64,000 nucleotides of DNA, from contig CAMYJB010000023.1 of assembly GCA_947258565.1 (NCBI GenBank), positions 1-64,000 on the forward strand, given 5' to 3'. Origin of the DNA: an uncultured Woeseiaceae bacterium (GTDB lineage: Bacteria > Pseudomonadota > Gammaproteobacteria > Steroidobacterales > Woeseiaceae). The notes beneath the pieces were generated by a model that worked only from the letters and a program-made list of their open reading frames with translations, was not told the DNA's origin and ran no database searches. The position numbers and the translations under genes were made by a program. Each line of letters begins with the position of its first letter. Within the stretch, counting starts at the first letter, position 1. Of the stretch, positions 45,736 through 55,709 are shown one piece after another.

Positions 45736-46997
45736 TGTGCGGTCTCGGACAGCACCCGGAACTGGCGTATCAGCCGCAGCGATTCGGAAATGTCGGGTGC
45801 CTTCACCACGACCATGCTGTCGCGAATCTCGGCGATCGTGTCCTGCACGCTTGCCACCTGCGCGCTGCCGCTATCGAAATATTGCGCGATCAGGGCATCG
45901 GCATCCTCGAGGCTCTGCTCGAATACGGCCTGTTCGCCACGCAGGAGCGCCAGCCTTGCCGCCTGCAGCTGCAGCGCGAGATTGCTGCGGATTAGCTGCG
46001 CAGCATCGGGCGTGAGCAGTACCCGGATGTCCTCGTCCGGCGGGGTTACCTTGACGAGCCCCGACATCGCATCCTTGACCGAGGCCCAGGCGCGACCGGC
46101 GGCCCCCGCCTCCTCATCGGGCGCGCCTTCCGCTGCTGCCGCGGTGCTTCCCGCCGCCCGCAGCGGCAACGAATCAATGACGCGTGCGAGGCTCGCGAGC
46201 GTCAGCGTTACACCCTGCAGGTCCGGCTTCTCCATGGCTTCGAGCGCGGCCAGTTCATCGGACAGGGCACGCCTCACATCGGTAAGCGCGGGATTGGCCA
46301 TCTGTACGACGCGCTCGTCGGCCATCTCCAGCGCCAGCATCGCAAGCTGCGGATTGTTGCCGAGCTGCAGCTGCGCGTTGGCGATCTGCATGTAGTACTC
46401 GGCTTCCGCGAGCAACCAGGTATCGCGCGCACCTGCAGAGGCACCCTGTAACGCGGCAAGGGAATTTTCGAGATTCGACATGCGTCCAGGCAGCGAATCC
46501 AGCATATCGGCCCGTCGCTCGAGTTCGCCCTGCAGGCCGGCGATACGCGACTCCAGCGCCTCGTCGCTCGATGCGAGGTCGTCGAGGCTGCCATCAAGGC
46601 TTGCCAGGGACTCGCGGGACTCGTCGACACGGGCAGCCAGGCGCTCGAGTGACTGGCTGCTCGCCTCCTCGGCGGCGCGGGTGCGGCGGTCCTCGACGAT
46701 CATGTAGCCAACGGCCGCGAGCGTCAGCAGCGACAGGAACAGCGCCAGCCAGGCGACCGGCGATGTGACGCGAGCAGGCTTCGCGACAGGCGCTGGCGGC
46801 TGCTCGGGTTCGGCATTTTCGACGGGCTCGTCGCCGCTTTCAGCCGGGACTTCCGGTTCTGCGGGCGCGGGGCTATCGGCCTGCGGCTTCGCGGCGGCGG
46901 CTTCTGCCGATACCGGCTCCTCGTCGACGGCGTCTGCCGACACGGGCTCCCCGGTCCCGGCTTCCGCCGTTTCCTTGTCTTTTGTTTCTTCGCTCAT
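45732..46997 (-). CDS. hemX: HemX-like membrane protein
   Basis: A 421-residue protein: a low-complexity acidic, Ala/Glu/Pro-rich N-terminus (residues 1-75), one transmembrane segment (PVAWLALFLSLLTLAAVGYMIV), then a long coiled coil (residues 105-185) and a C-terminal domain with DTWLLAEAEYYMQIANAQLQLG. That matches gammaproteobacterial HemX. Sometimes called a uroporphyrinogen-III C-methyltransferase, but no methyltransferase motif is present, so it is better seen as a structural haem-pathway partner. Overlaps hemD by 4 bp. Confidence 0.92.
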   Translation of the reverse strand: MSEETKDKETAEAGTGEPVSADAVDEEPVSAEAAAAKPQADSPAPAEPEVPAESGDEPVENAEPEQPPAPVAKPARVTSPVAWLALFLSLLTLAAVGYMIVEDRRTRAAEEASSQSLERLAARVDESRESLASLDGSLDDLASSDEALESRIAGLQGELERRADMLDSLPGRMSNLENSLAALQGASAGARDTWLLAEAEYYMQIANAQLQLGNNPQLAMLALEMADERVVQMANPALTDVRRALSDELAALEAMEKPDLQGVTLTLASLARVIDSLPLRAAGSTAAAAEGAPDEEAGAAGRAWASVKDAMSGLVKVTPPDEDIRVLLTPDAAQLIRSNLALQLQAARLALLRGEQAVFEQSLEDADALIAQYFDSGSAQVASVQDTIAEIRDSMVVVKAPDISESLRLIRQFRVLSETAQ

Positions 46998-47773
46998 GGG
47001 TTCTGTCCGGAACTGTGAGACACGAGGGTCGCGATTGCGCGCACGATCTCGTCTGCGCCCGGCCCGTCCGCAAGTGTCGCCGGACAGCCGGGCAGCCGAT
47101 TTGTAATCTCTTTTATCACACGAGCCGCCGGCGTAACCAGTCGCGTTTTGGCTAATGCCTCGTGGCCGGATTCGGGCAGCATTGCCAGCAGATTGCGGAG
47201 CGACTCCAGGCTCATGACGATTATGACGGCGATGTCCCCCGTCTCGAGCTGCCGTACCAGGTCCGCAATTTCCGCATCCGGGTAGTCCGGCGTGCGGCGG
47301 GCGTAGACTTCCAGGTATTGCACGCTTGCACCGCGCTCGCGCAGCGTCGTGGCCAGCAGCTCGCGCCCGCCGTTGCCGCGAATGATGCGGATCGTCTTGC
47401 CGCGGACGTCGTTCAGCGCCGGCTCTTCGAGGAGGCTCTCGCTGTCGAAACCGCTTGCCGGCCGGATATCCACGATCCGGGCCGCTGCTTCGATCGCGGC
47501 CGCGGTTGCCGGACCGACGGCGGCGATGGCGCCATCCCCGGACCACGCCAGTCCGTGCTCGACGGCATTGCGGCTCACGAATATGACGATGTCGGGCTCT
47601 GACAGTGTGGCGAGGTCGGACGCTATGTCCTGTGGGCTGCGAGCCGCGATCTCGATGACCGGAAACACGATGCTGCGGCCGCCCGCCGCCTCGATGGCCG
47701 AGATGAGCTCTGCGGACTGCCCGGCAGGGCGCGTAACAAGAATGCCGGCGCCCGCGAGGGGAGCGTCAGCCAT
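46994..47773 (-). CDS. hemD: Uroporphyrinogen-III synthase
   Basis: A 259-residue two-lobed enzyme closing hydroxymethylbilane to uroporphyrinogen III. Weakly conserved family, but ILVTRPAGQSAELISAIEAAGG at the start, FVSRNAVEHGL, AVGPATAAAI and a second-lobe IVMSLESLRNLL are typical. Overlaps hemC by 8 bp, the usual arrangement. Confidence 0.95.
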   Translation of the reverse strand: MADAPLAGAGILVTRPAGQSAELISAIEAAGGRSIVFPVIEIAARSPQDIASDLATLSEPDIVIFVSRNAVEHGLAWSGDGAIAAVGPATAAAIEAAARIVDIRPASGFDSESLLEEPALNDVRGKTIRIIRGNGGRELLATTLRERGASVQYLEVYARRTPDYPDAEIADLVRQLETGDIAVIIVMSLESLRNLLAMLPESGHEALAKTRLVTPAARVIKEITNRLPGCPATLADGPGADEIVRAIATLVSHSSGQNP

Positions 47774-48692
47774 CCGCTGCGGCCGCCTGTTCGAGGAGTT
47801 CGCCGGCACCCTGTTCGAGCAGCGATGCTGCGAGCTGCCTGCCGATCTGTTCCGCGTCCCCGGCCGGGCCCTCGATCGAGTCCCGCAGTGAGCGGGTACC
47901 GTCCGGCAGCGCAACGAGGGCGGTCAGGTGCAGCCGATCGTCGGCAATGGTCGCAAACGTGGCGACCGGCGACTGGCAGTTCGCCTGCAGGGTCATTGCG
48001 ACCGCGCGCTCTGCTGCCGTCGTCCTGGCGGTCTCTGCATGTTCGAGTTTCGCCAGCGCGCGCCGGAGATCCGCGCGATCCGCAAGGCATTCGATACCGA
48101 TGACGCCCTGTGCGGCGGCCGGCAGCATCTGTTCGGTCTCGAATTGCTGGCGGATGTGCTGCTGCAGGCCGAGCCGCTCGAGCCCGGCGGCGGCGAGGAT
48201 GATCGCATCGTACTCACCGGCCTCGAGCTTCGCCAGCCGCGTATTCACGTTGCCGCGCAGCGGCTCGATGACCAGGTCGGGACGCATCATCCGCAATTGA
48301 GCCTGGCGCCTGAGACTCGAGCTGCCGACCCGCGCCGCGTCGGGCAGCGCGTCGAGCGAGCCGTAGTGACTGGAGATGAACGCATCCGCGTGGTTGGCGC
48401 GGTCCAGCACGGCGGCCACACAAAAACTCTCCGGCATTTCCGCCGGCACGTCCTTCATCGAGTGCACGGCGATATCGGCGTCGCCTTTTTGCATCGCGAC
48501 TTCGAGTTCCTTGATAAACAGACCCTTCCCGCCGATCTTCTGCAGGCTGCGGTCAAGGATCTCGTCGCCACGCGTCGAAAGCGGTAATAGCTCCACGTTG
48601 TCGACGTCGTCGAGTTGCTGCAGCCGCTGAGCGACGTGCTCGGCCTGCCAGAGGGCGAGCGCACTCTTGCGTGTGGCGATTCGGATCAGCAA
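47766..48692 (-). CDS. hemC: Porphobilinogen deaminase
   Basis: A 308-residue hydroxymethylbilane synthase. RIATRKSALALWQAEHV, HSMKDVPAEMP, GSSSLRRQAQL and RGNVNTRLAKL are present. The dipyrromethane cofactor cysteine is in ANCQSPVATFA; most enzymes have GGCQVPI there, so the context is slightly unusual but the Cys is kept. Six bp downstream of algR. Confidence 0.97.
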   Translation of the reverse strand: MLIRIATRKSALALWQAEHVAQRLQQLDDVDNVELLPLSTRGDEILDRSLQKIGGKGLFIKELEVAMQKGDADIAVHSMKDVPAEMPESFCVAAVLDRANHADAFISSHYGSLDALPDAARVGSSSLRRQAQLRMMRPDLVIEPLRGNVNTRLAKLEAGEYDAIILAAAGLERLGLQQHIRQQFETEQMLPAAAQGVIGIECLADRADLRRALAKLEHAETARTTAAERAVAMTLQANCQSPVATFATIADDRLHLTALVALPDGTRSLRDSIEGPAGDAEQIGRQLAASLLEQGAGELLEQAAAADG

Positions 48693-48698
48693 TGGTCT

Positions 48699-49445
48699 TC
48701 AACCTCCCTTCAGGCGCCGGCGGACGTCCGCGAGGTGCCGACGGCTGATTATCAACTCGTTTTCCGGATCTTGCGAGCCATCGCGCAGCACGACGTGGTG
48801 TTTGCCGTCTGTGGTCTTTGCGAGCCTGTCGATCTTGTCCACTGCCACGACGGCGCCCCGGTGGATGCGCACGAAATCCTCGGCGAACTCCTCCTCCAGC
48901 GATTTCAGCGAATCGTCGATAAGATCCTGGCCGCCGGCATGGTGCACGCAGACGTATTTCTGGTCGGCCTGGAAATAGCGCACGTCCCGGATCGGGATGA
49001 GCTTCAGCTGGCCGTGAGACGTCGAGCAGACATGTTTTCTTCGCGATTCCATGCGCGAAGCCGCCGCGACCTCGGTGAGCGTCCCGGCCGCGAGTCTTGC
49101 CGCCTGTTGCAGTGCGCTTGCGAGCCGCTCGCGCCGCACGGGCTTCAGCACATAGCCGATAGCGCGCGCATCGAAGGCATCGATCGCATACTCGTCATAG
49201 GCTGTGGCAAAGACGATGGCAGGCGGCGAATCCAGCTTGTTCAGGTGATGCGCTGCCTCGATGCCGTCCAGCCCGGGCATGCGGATATCCAGCAATGCGA
49301 TGTCCGGGTTCGTTTCGGCGGCAAGCCTGACGGCTTCTTCGCCGTTACCCGCCTCGGCAACCACTTCGTACTCGTCGAATTCCTCGAGCAGCTGCCGGAG
49401 CCGGTCACGCGCGGGCTTTTCATCGTCAACAATCAGGACCTTCAT
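48699..49445 (-). CDS. algR: LytTR-type response regulator AlgR
   Basis: A 248-residue regulator. The receiver domain (residues 1-120) has DDE near the start, the phosphoacceptor Asp in DIALLDIRMPGLDG, and the conserved Thr/Lys (FATAYDEYA, YVLKPV). The LytTR DNA-binding domain (about 145-245) includes IPIRDVRYFQADQKYVCVH and RIHRGAVVAVDKI. Pairing with the histidine kinase upstream and hemC downstream is as in Pseudomonas algZ-algR-hemC. Target genes not determinable here. Confidence 0.94.
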   Translation of the reverse strand: MKVLIVDDEKPARDRLRQLLEEFDEYEVVAEAGNGEEAVRLAAETNPDIALLDIRMPGLDGIEAAHHLNKLDSPPAIVFATAYDEYAIDAFDARAIGYVLKPVRRERLASALQQAARLAAGTLTEVAAASRMESRRKHVCSTSHGQLKLIPIRDVRYFQADQKYVCVHHAGGQDLIDDSLKSLEEEFAEDFVRIHRGAVVAVDKIDRLAKTTDGKHHVVLRDGSQDPENELIISRRHLADVRRRLKGG

Positions 49446-49452
49446 GGGTGCA

Positions 49453-50523
49453 TTACGCCTCTCCCTTCTCGAGAGGGAATCGCAGGCTGACCGTAAACCG
49501 GTCGCGCTCATCGGAGACTTCGACAGATGCGCGATTGCCGTAGGCGAGTTCGAACCGCTGGCGGATGTTTCTCATGGCCATCTTGTTGCCGCGCTTCGAG
49601 CGCTCCGTACCGGTCGCAACGGGGTTCGACATCGAGATCAGCAGGTCCTTGCCGTCTCGCTTCCCTGTGACGCGCACTTCGCCGCCGTCGGGCAGCAGCT
49701 CGACGCCGTGATAGATCGCATTCTCCAGCAGAGGCTGAATGGTCAGGCTCGGGATCAGCGCTCGCATGGGCAGGTCCTGGACGTCCCAACGCACGCGCAA
49801 ACGCTCGCCGAGCCGCAATTTCTCGATGCGCTGGTAGATCGCTGCCGTCTCGAGTTCCTGCTTCAGCGAGGTTCGATTCTTCGCGGTGTTGAGATTGGCG
49901 CGTAGCAGGTCGGACAGGTCTTCGACCGCCTCTTCGGCCTGCCGGGGATCCGTGCGTGTCAGGGAGGCGATCGTATTCATGCTGTTGAACAGGAAATGCG
50001 GGCGGATGAGTGCCTGCAGCGCGCTGATTCGCGCCTGTGCTTCCAGAACGATGCTGCGCCGCCATTCACTGGAGACGTAGAGATAGCGCATGCCGAGCGC
50101 AATGACGATCGCGCTTACCATGAAGGTCCGGAACAGGAATCCCGCGTGTGAGTCCTGGATGATCACGGATTCCGCAAAGATGCGGGTCAGCTGGTACGCG
50201 ATCTCCGCCAACACCAGGCTCATCGCGAGCAGGATGACAAAACCGAGCGCGAAAGCCCGGGTCTTGCCGGCCGCCTCGAGGCGAGCGCGCAGCAGGCACA
50301 TGAGCGCGCAGCCCAGCAGCGCAAGCCACAGCACGAACAGGGCGGTTTTCGAGAGCTCGAAGAGGAATCGCCCGGAGTCGGTGGTCCCGGCGAGCGTTAG
50401 CACGATGGCCACCAGCGCCGCGACGAGCACGACGACGAATACCGTGCCGGTTGCACAGAAGTCAGGCAGGTATACCTGGGACTCGGGCTCCGCGGAGTTG
50501 CTGGAACTGGGGGCTTCGGCCAA
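49453..50523 (-). CDS. algZ: LytS/AlgZ-type sensor histidine kinase
   Basis: A 356-residue membrane kinase with several N-terminal hydrophobic helices and a His_kinase domain. The phospho-accepting His lies in LIRPHFLFNSMNTIASL, and the ATP-binding N-box in PLLENAIYHGVE, with a late RNIRQRFELAYG. Seven bp before algR, so a two-component pair. Signal unknown. Confidence 0.93.
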   Translation of the reverse strand: MAEAPSSSNSAEPESQVYLPDFCATGTVFVVVLVAALVAIVLTLAGTTDSGRFLFELSKTALFVLWLALLGCALMCLLRARLEAAGKTRAFALGFVILLAMSLVLAEIAYQLTRIFAESVIIQDSHAGFLFRTFMVSAIVIALGMRYLYVSSEWRRSIVLEAQARISALQALIRPHFLFNSMNTIASLTRTDPRQAEEAVEDLSDLLRANLNTAKNRTSLKQELETAAIYQRIEKLRLGERLRVRWDVQDLPMRALIPSLTIQPLLENAIYHGVELLPDGGEVRVTGKRDGKDLLISMSNPVATGTERSKRGNKMAMRNIRQRFELAYGNRASVEVSDERDRFTVSLRFPLEKGEA

Positions 50524-50597
50524 ACCTGGCGCTCCTCACGAACTGAGTCCGGATTGTAGCGCCGGGTGCGAAGCTTTTCTCTAGTGTCCTGTCTGGA

Positions 50598-51056
50598 CTA
50601 CGAGCAGGTTTCCTGGATGGCTTCTTCGGCTTTGCGCCGCGCTTCGAGAATCTGCTTGTCGTCGAGATACTCTCGTTCGCCGGACTCGTTCTGGCGATAG
50701 AGCCGGTGTGCCTGCAGGTATGACTCGAGGCGAGCGCGATTCTCCTGGCACTTGGCGGCACGCGCTTCCGTTTCGGCCCGCGCCTGCGCTTCCGCTTCAC
50801 GCCGGCTTGCCGTTTCGCTGCGCGCTTCTTCAAGGGTTTCCATGTAGTTCTGACGCCGCTTGACCTGGGCACTGACGGCAGCGTTACTGGTCCCGGTGTA
50901 GGTGATACCGAGGCGCTCTTCGCCGGATTCGCCGCTCGGGCGGTCCACGTAGTGCACGTTGCCCTCTTCGTCAACGTACTTGTAAATCTCGCCGGCGAAG
51001 GCACTGGTCGTCAGGGCCACGGCAGAAAGAGCGAGTACGAGAAGTTTGCGATTCAT
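50598..51056 (-). CDS. Small DUF4124 secreted protein
   Basis: A 152-residue protein with a signal peptide (LLVLALSAVALTTSAFAG), a DUF4124 domain (EIYKYVDEEGNVHYVDRPSGE) and a helical charged tail rich in Glu, Ala and Arg, ending with Cys (EAIQETCS). Same architecture as the longer protein at 26687-27313. Periplasmic; function unknown. Confidence 0.85.
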   Translation of the reverse strand: MNRKLLVLALSAVALTTSAFAGEIYKYVDEEGNVHYVDRPSGESGEERLGITYTGTSNAAVSAQVKRRQNYMETLEEARSETASRREAEAQARAETEARAAKCQENRARLESYLQAHRLYRQNESGEREYLDDKQILEARRKAEEAIQETCS

Positions 51057-51189
51057 GACGTACCTTCCGTGTAGAGATCATGCTCTGCATTGCATTGAAC
51101 AATATACGCATTAGACCATGCCAGCCTCGAAACTGCCGTGATTGCGTTCACAGGCAGAGTGCGCACTGCATCTCGGTTTTTACGGGCGC

Positions 51190-51213
51190 AAAAAAGCGGG
51201 CCCGAGGGCCCGC
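51190..51213 (-). terminator. Rho-independent terminator downstream of amtB
   Basis: An inverted repeat GCGGGC/GCCCGC (extendable to GCGGGCCC/GGGCCCGC) is followed on the minus strand by six T residues. It lies about 100 bp past the amtB stop. Confidence 0.8.
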
Positions 51214-51261
51214 CAAGTCCTTGCTTTCAAGGGGATTTTGCTTTCCTGGTAGGGGACCGTG

Positions 51262-51301
51262 GGGCCCTGCGAAGCGCCATTTATGGCAAATCGCAGGGCC
51301 C
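51262..51301 (-). other. Long hairpin immediately downstream of amtB
   Basis: A perfect 11-bp stem (GGGCCCTGCGA at 51262-51272 with TCGCAGGGCCC at 51291-51301) encloses a second short stem (GCCAT/ATGGC, 51276-51287). It starts 11 bp past the amtB stop and has no T-run, so it is more likely an mRNA-stabilising structure than a terminator. Confidence 0.6.
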
Positions 51302-51312
51302 GGCTTATGTCG

Positions 51313-52590
51313 CTATTCGGCCGACGTGAATTCCGGGTAGGCCTCGAGGCCGCACTCGGAGATATCCACGCCTTCGTACTCCTCCTCCTCGGAGACGCGG
51401 ATGCCGAGGGTCTTCTTGATCGCGAACCAGAACACGAAGCTCGTTCCGAATACCCAGGCGAAGATCGCGAAGATGCCCATGAGCTGGGCGACGAGCGACG
51501 CATCCGGGTTCGTGAAGCAAACCGCGAGCAGGCCCCAGATGCCGACCGTGCCGTGAACCGAGATGGCGCCGACGGGATCGTCGATCTTGAGCTTGTCGAG
51601 CATCACGATCGAAGCGACGACCAGCAAGCCGCCGACGGCACCGATCGTGGTGGCGGCGAGCGGCGTCGGCGTCAGCGGTTCCGCGGTAATTGCCACGAGC
51701 CCCGCGAGCGCCCCGTTGAGCGCCATCGTCAGGTCGGCCTTGCCGAACCACAGGCGCGACAGCAGCAGTGCGAACACGAGACCGCCGGCAGCGGCCATGT
51801 TGGTATTCACGAATACCAGCGCGACCGCATTCGCTTCACCGACGTCCGACACCTTGAGCTCCGACCCGCCATTGAAGCCGAACCAGCCGAGCCACAGGAT
51901 CAGTGTGCCCAGTGCGGCGAGCGGCAGGTTGGCACCGGGAATGGCGTTGACCTGTCCCTGCGGGCCGTACTTGCCCTTTCGGGCACCGAGCAGCAGCACG
52001 CCCGCAAGCGCCGCCGCGGCGCCGCACATGTGCACGACACCCGAGCCGGCGAAATCGAGGAAGCCGGCAGCGTCGAGCCAGCCTGCGCCCCATTTCCAGA
52101 AACCCTGCACGGGATAGATGAAGCCCGTCAGGATTACGGCGAACAGGAAAAACGACCAGAGCTTCATGCGCTCGGCGACTGCACCCGACACGATGGACAT
52201 CGCGGTGGCAACGAACACGACCTGGAAGAAAAAGTCCGACAGGTTCGAGTAGTAGGCGTCGCCCGCGAGTACCGTGTCGACGTCATTGTCCGCCGAACCC
52301 AGCAAGCCGCTGCCGAGGGTGCCGAGACTCTGGAATACGCCGCCTTCGTAGGCGCCGGGGTACATGATCGAATAGCCGCACAGCATGTACATGATGCAGG
52401 CGATCGAATAGAGGCCGACGTTCTTCGTCAGGATCTCGGCCGTGTTCTTGGCACGCACCAGGCCGGACTCCAGCATCGTGAAGCCCGCGGCCATCCACAT
52501 GACCAGCGCCCCACAGACGAGAAAATAGAAAGTGTCGAGCGCGTAGGCCAGCTCTGTGGCCTGCGTCGCTATCTGAGTTACTTCTTCCAC
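51313..52590 (-). CDS. amtB: Ammonium transporter
   Basis: A 425-residue channel with 11-12 hydrophobic segments. The twin-histidine pore residues lie in GSGVVHMCGAAAAL and AISVHGTVGIWGLLAV. WMAAGFTMLESGLVRAKN at the start and LPLAALGTLILWLGWFGFNGGS are diagnostic. The C-terminal tail (RVSEEEEYEGVDISECG) is that which binds GlnK. Last gene of the torF-glnK-amtB operon, 20 bp after glnK. Confidence 0.97.
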   Translation of the reverse strand: MEEVTQIATQATELAYALDTFYFLVCGALVMWMAAGFTMLESGLVRAKNTAEILTKNVGLYSIACIMYMLCGYSIMYPGAYEGGVFQSLGTLGSGLLGSADNDVDTVLAGDAYYSNLSDFFFQVVFVATAMSIVSGAVAERMKLWSFFLFAVILTGFIYPVQGFWKWGAGWLDAAGFLDFAGSGVVHMCGAAAALAGVLLLGARKGKYGPQGQVNAIPGANLPLAALGTLILWLGWFGFNGGSELKVSDVGEANAVALVFVNTNMAAAGGLVFALLLSRLWFGKADLTMALNGALAGLVAITAEPLTPTPLAATTIGAVGGLLVVASIVMLDKLKIDDPVGAISVHGTVGIWGLLAVCFTNPDASLVAQLMGIFAIFAWVFGTSFVFWFAIKKTLGIRVSEEEEYEGVDISECGLEAYPEFTSAE

Positions 52591-52610
52591 GACAAGATTC
52601 TCCTTATACG

Positions 52611-53640
<1,030 letters not shown>

Positions 53641-53696
53641 TGTTTTGCTCCCATAAAAGTTGATTGGCCCGACTGGCCGCTCGTCACCTGCTATGC

Positions 53697-53712
53697 AGCA
53701 GTATTCGTGCCA
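53697..53712 (-). promoter_or_regulatory. Sigma-54 promoter of torF-glnK-amtB
   Basis: On the minus strand TGGCACGAATACTGCT fits the -24/-12 consensus TGGCAC-N5-TTGC, with GG (53711-53710) and GC (53699-53698) exactly 10 nt apart. Transcription would start near 53686, about 46 bp before the torF ATG. Confidence 0.78.
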
Positions 53713-53766
53713 GTTTGATTAAAATTCATTGATTTCAATAAGATAAGAGCACTGCACTGCAGCAAT

Positions 53767-53783
53767 TGCACTAATTTGGCGCA
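53767..53783. promoter_or_regulatory. NtrC-like activator site
   Basis: TGCACTAATTTGGCGCA matches the NtrC dyad TGCACCA-N3-TGGTGCA at 12 of 14 defined positions. It lies about 55 bp upstream of the -24 box. A weaker TGCA-rich half-site pair lies at 53754-53770. Together with the sigma-54 promoter this indicates nitrogen-starvation induction. Confidence 0.65.
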
Positions 53784-53877
53784 GACCGAAAGCACATTGG
53801 TGAGCCAGCGTCGATTCGCCGAGTTTCGCCGCGATTCGGGGCTGGTCTTTTTGCCGGCGCTCAGGTATCAAACGTCT

Positions 53878-54120
53878 ATGAATGACAATTCAATCGAAGG
53901 TCTGGCGAAGAAGCTCGCCGACTCGCTGCCCGGCGGCCTGCGTTCGATGCGCGCAGACCTGGAGCAGAATTTCCGTTCGGTATTGCGCGGCGGGCTGGAG
54001 AAACTCGACCTCGTCACGCGCGAGGAATTCGAGGTACAGGAAGCCGTGCTCGCCCGCACCCGGGAAAAACTCGAGGCGCTGCAGGAGCGCGTCACCGAGC
54101 TGGAAGAAACTCCGGACTAA
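53878..54120 (+). CDS. ubiK: Ubiquinone biosynthesis accessory factor UbiK
   Basis: An 80-residue BMFP-type protein (IEGLAKKLADSLPGGLRSMRADLEQNFRSVL, LVTREEFEVQEAVLARTREKL) ending in a coiled coil. UbiK works with UbiJ in aerobic ubiquinone synthesis. Start at ATG 53878, where family similarity begins; a longer frame to 53776 would cross the NtrC-like site. Just before comM, a common pairing. Confidence 0.92.
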   Translation: MNDNSIEGLAKKLADSLPGGLRSMRADLEQNFRSVLRGGLEKLDLVTREEFEVQEAVLARTREKLEALQERVTELEETPD

Positions 54121-54124
54121 ATCC

Positions 54125-54150
54125 GCGGGAGCGGTCATAAGACCGCGACC
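54125..54150. repeat. REP-like element
   Basis: GCGGGAGCGGTCATAAGACCGCGACC, given as parts: GCGGGAGCGGTC, ATAA loop, GACCGCGACC. An inner perfect GCGGTC/GACCGC hairpin, related to the other GGAGCGG elements. It lies in the 47-bp ubiK-comM gap. Confidence 0.55.
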
Positions 54151-54167
54151 AGGGCCAAGGAGGGCCA

Positions 54168-55679
54168 GTGAGTATCGCGATCCTGGCGAGTCGCGCGCAG
54201 CTCGGTATCGAGGCGCCGCCCGTTACCATCGAAGTGTTTCTGTCCGGCGGGCTGCCGCGCTTCAACGTGGTCGGCATGCCCGAGACGGCCGTCAGGGAGA
54301 GCAGCGACCGCGTTCGCGGCGCGATCATCAACTCGGGGCTGCCGTTCCCCAGGCAGCGAATCACGGTGAGTCTCGCGCCTGCCGACATGCGCAAGACGGG
54401 CGGGCGCTTCGACCTGGCCATCGCGCTCGGCATTCTGTGCGCCCAGAAGGCGATCCCGGCGCGCTCGCTCGAGAGCACCGAATTCCTGGGCGAGCTGTCA
54501 CTGAATGGCAACCTGCGTTCTGTGCCCGGTGTGCTGCCGGCTGCGCTCAGGGCGGGGGAAGCCGGTAACGCGGTCGTCGTGCCGCGGGACAATGCCGGCG
54601 AAGCCGCGCTCGCGCGGTGCGCGGTTTACCCGGCCGCAACCCTGCTGGACGTGATCGCACACCTCAAGGGCGCCCGGCGCATCGAGGCGGCGCCGGACGC
54701 GAGGCCCGAAGCGGCCGATTCAGCCGGACCCGACCTCGACGAAGTCCGCGGCCAGTCGCGCGCCAAGCGCGCCCTGGAGATTGCAGCAGCCGGCGGCCAT
54801 AACCTGCTGCTTATCGGGCCGCCGGGCACGGGCAAGAGCATGCTGGCCCGCAGGCTGCCGGGGATCTTGCCGCCGATGAGCGACCGCGAGGCCCTGGAGA
54901 CAGCCGGGGTGAATTCGGTGCTCGGCCATCGGATCGACCTGTCGCGCTGGTGCCTGCGGCCGTTCCGCGCGCCGCACCATACGGCGTCGGCGCCCGCCGT
55001 GGTTGGCGGGGGGCCGGGCCCGCGGCCGGGCGAGATCTCGCGTGCGCATAACGGGGTGCTGTTCCTCGATGAGCTGCCCGAATTCAGCCGCCACGTGCTC
55101 GAGGTGTTGCGCGAACCCCTGGAAGCCGGCGTCATTACGATATCGAGGGCGGCACAGCAGGCCGACTTCCCGGCACGCGTGCAGCTGGTCGCGGCGATGA
55201 ACCCCTGCCCCTGCGGTTACCTGGGGGATACGCGAGGAAGTTGCCACTGCAGCAGGGACCGGGTCGCCGGCTACCGCAGCAAGATCTCGGGGCCGTTACT
55301 CGATCGTATCGACCTGCGCGTCGAAGTCGGCAGGCCGCCGGTCGACACCTTGCGTGATGCCGGCGCGGGCGGCGAGCGCAGCGACGCGGTCAGAAAACGC
55401 GTCGTCGAAGCCCGGACACTGGCGCTCGACCGCAGCGGGGTGCGCAACGCGGAACTCCAGGGCGAACGCCTGGAAGCCCTCTGCGCAACCGGCAACGAAG
55501 GACAGGCATTGCTCTACGAGGCCATCGAGCGATTCGCGTTGTCGGTGCGTGCGTATCACCGCGTGCTGCGCGTGTCGCGAACGATTGCGGACCTTGCGGG
55601 CGCCGCTACCGTCGGCGCCGCGCATATCGCCGAAGCTTTGTCGCTGCGAGCGTTGGAGCAACGCGTCACTGCGGAGTGA
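54168..55679 (+). CDS. comM: YifB/ComM family Mg-chelatase-like AAA+ ATPase
   Basis: A 503-residue AAA+ protein. N-terminal Lon-like S5 fold (IEVFLSGGLPRFNVVGMPETAVRESSDRVR, SLAPADMRKTGGRFDLAIA). Walker A LLIGPPGTGKSMLARRLPGILPP, FRAPHHTASAPAVVGGG, Walker B NGVLFLDELPEF, NPCPCGYLGD cysteine motif. In Vibrio, ComM is a helicase assisting natural transformation; in other genomes the role is less clear. The GTG start at 54168 is preceded by AAGGAGGG. Confidence 0.95.
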   Translation: MSIAILASRAQLGIEAPPVTIEVFLSGGLPRFNVVGMPETAVRESSDRVRGAIINSGLPFPRQRITVSLAPADMRKTGGRFDLAIALGILCAQKAIPARSLESTEFLGELSLNGNLRSVPGVLPAALRAGEAGNAVVVPRDNAGEAALARCAVYPAATLLDVIAHLKGARRIEAAPDARPEAADSAGPDLDEVRGQSRAKRALEIAAAGGHNLLLIGPPGTGKSMLARRLPGILPPMSDREALETAGVNSVLGHRIDLSRWCLRPFRAPHHTASAPAVVGGGPGPRPGEISRAHNGVLFLDELPEFSRHVLEVLREPLEAGVITISRAAQQADFPARVQLVAAMNPCPCGYLGDTRGSCHCSRDRVAGYRSKISGPLLDRIDLRVEVGRPPVDTLRDAGAGGERSDAVRKRVVEARTLALDRSGVRNAELQGERLEALCATGNEGQALLYEAIERFALSVRAYHRVLRVSRTIADLAGAATVGAAHIAEALSLRALEQRVTAE

Positions 55680-55709
55680 TGAACCCAGGGGAATGAAAGA
55701 TCGTGGCCG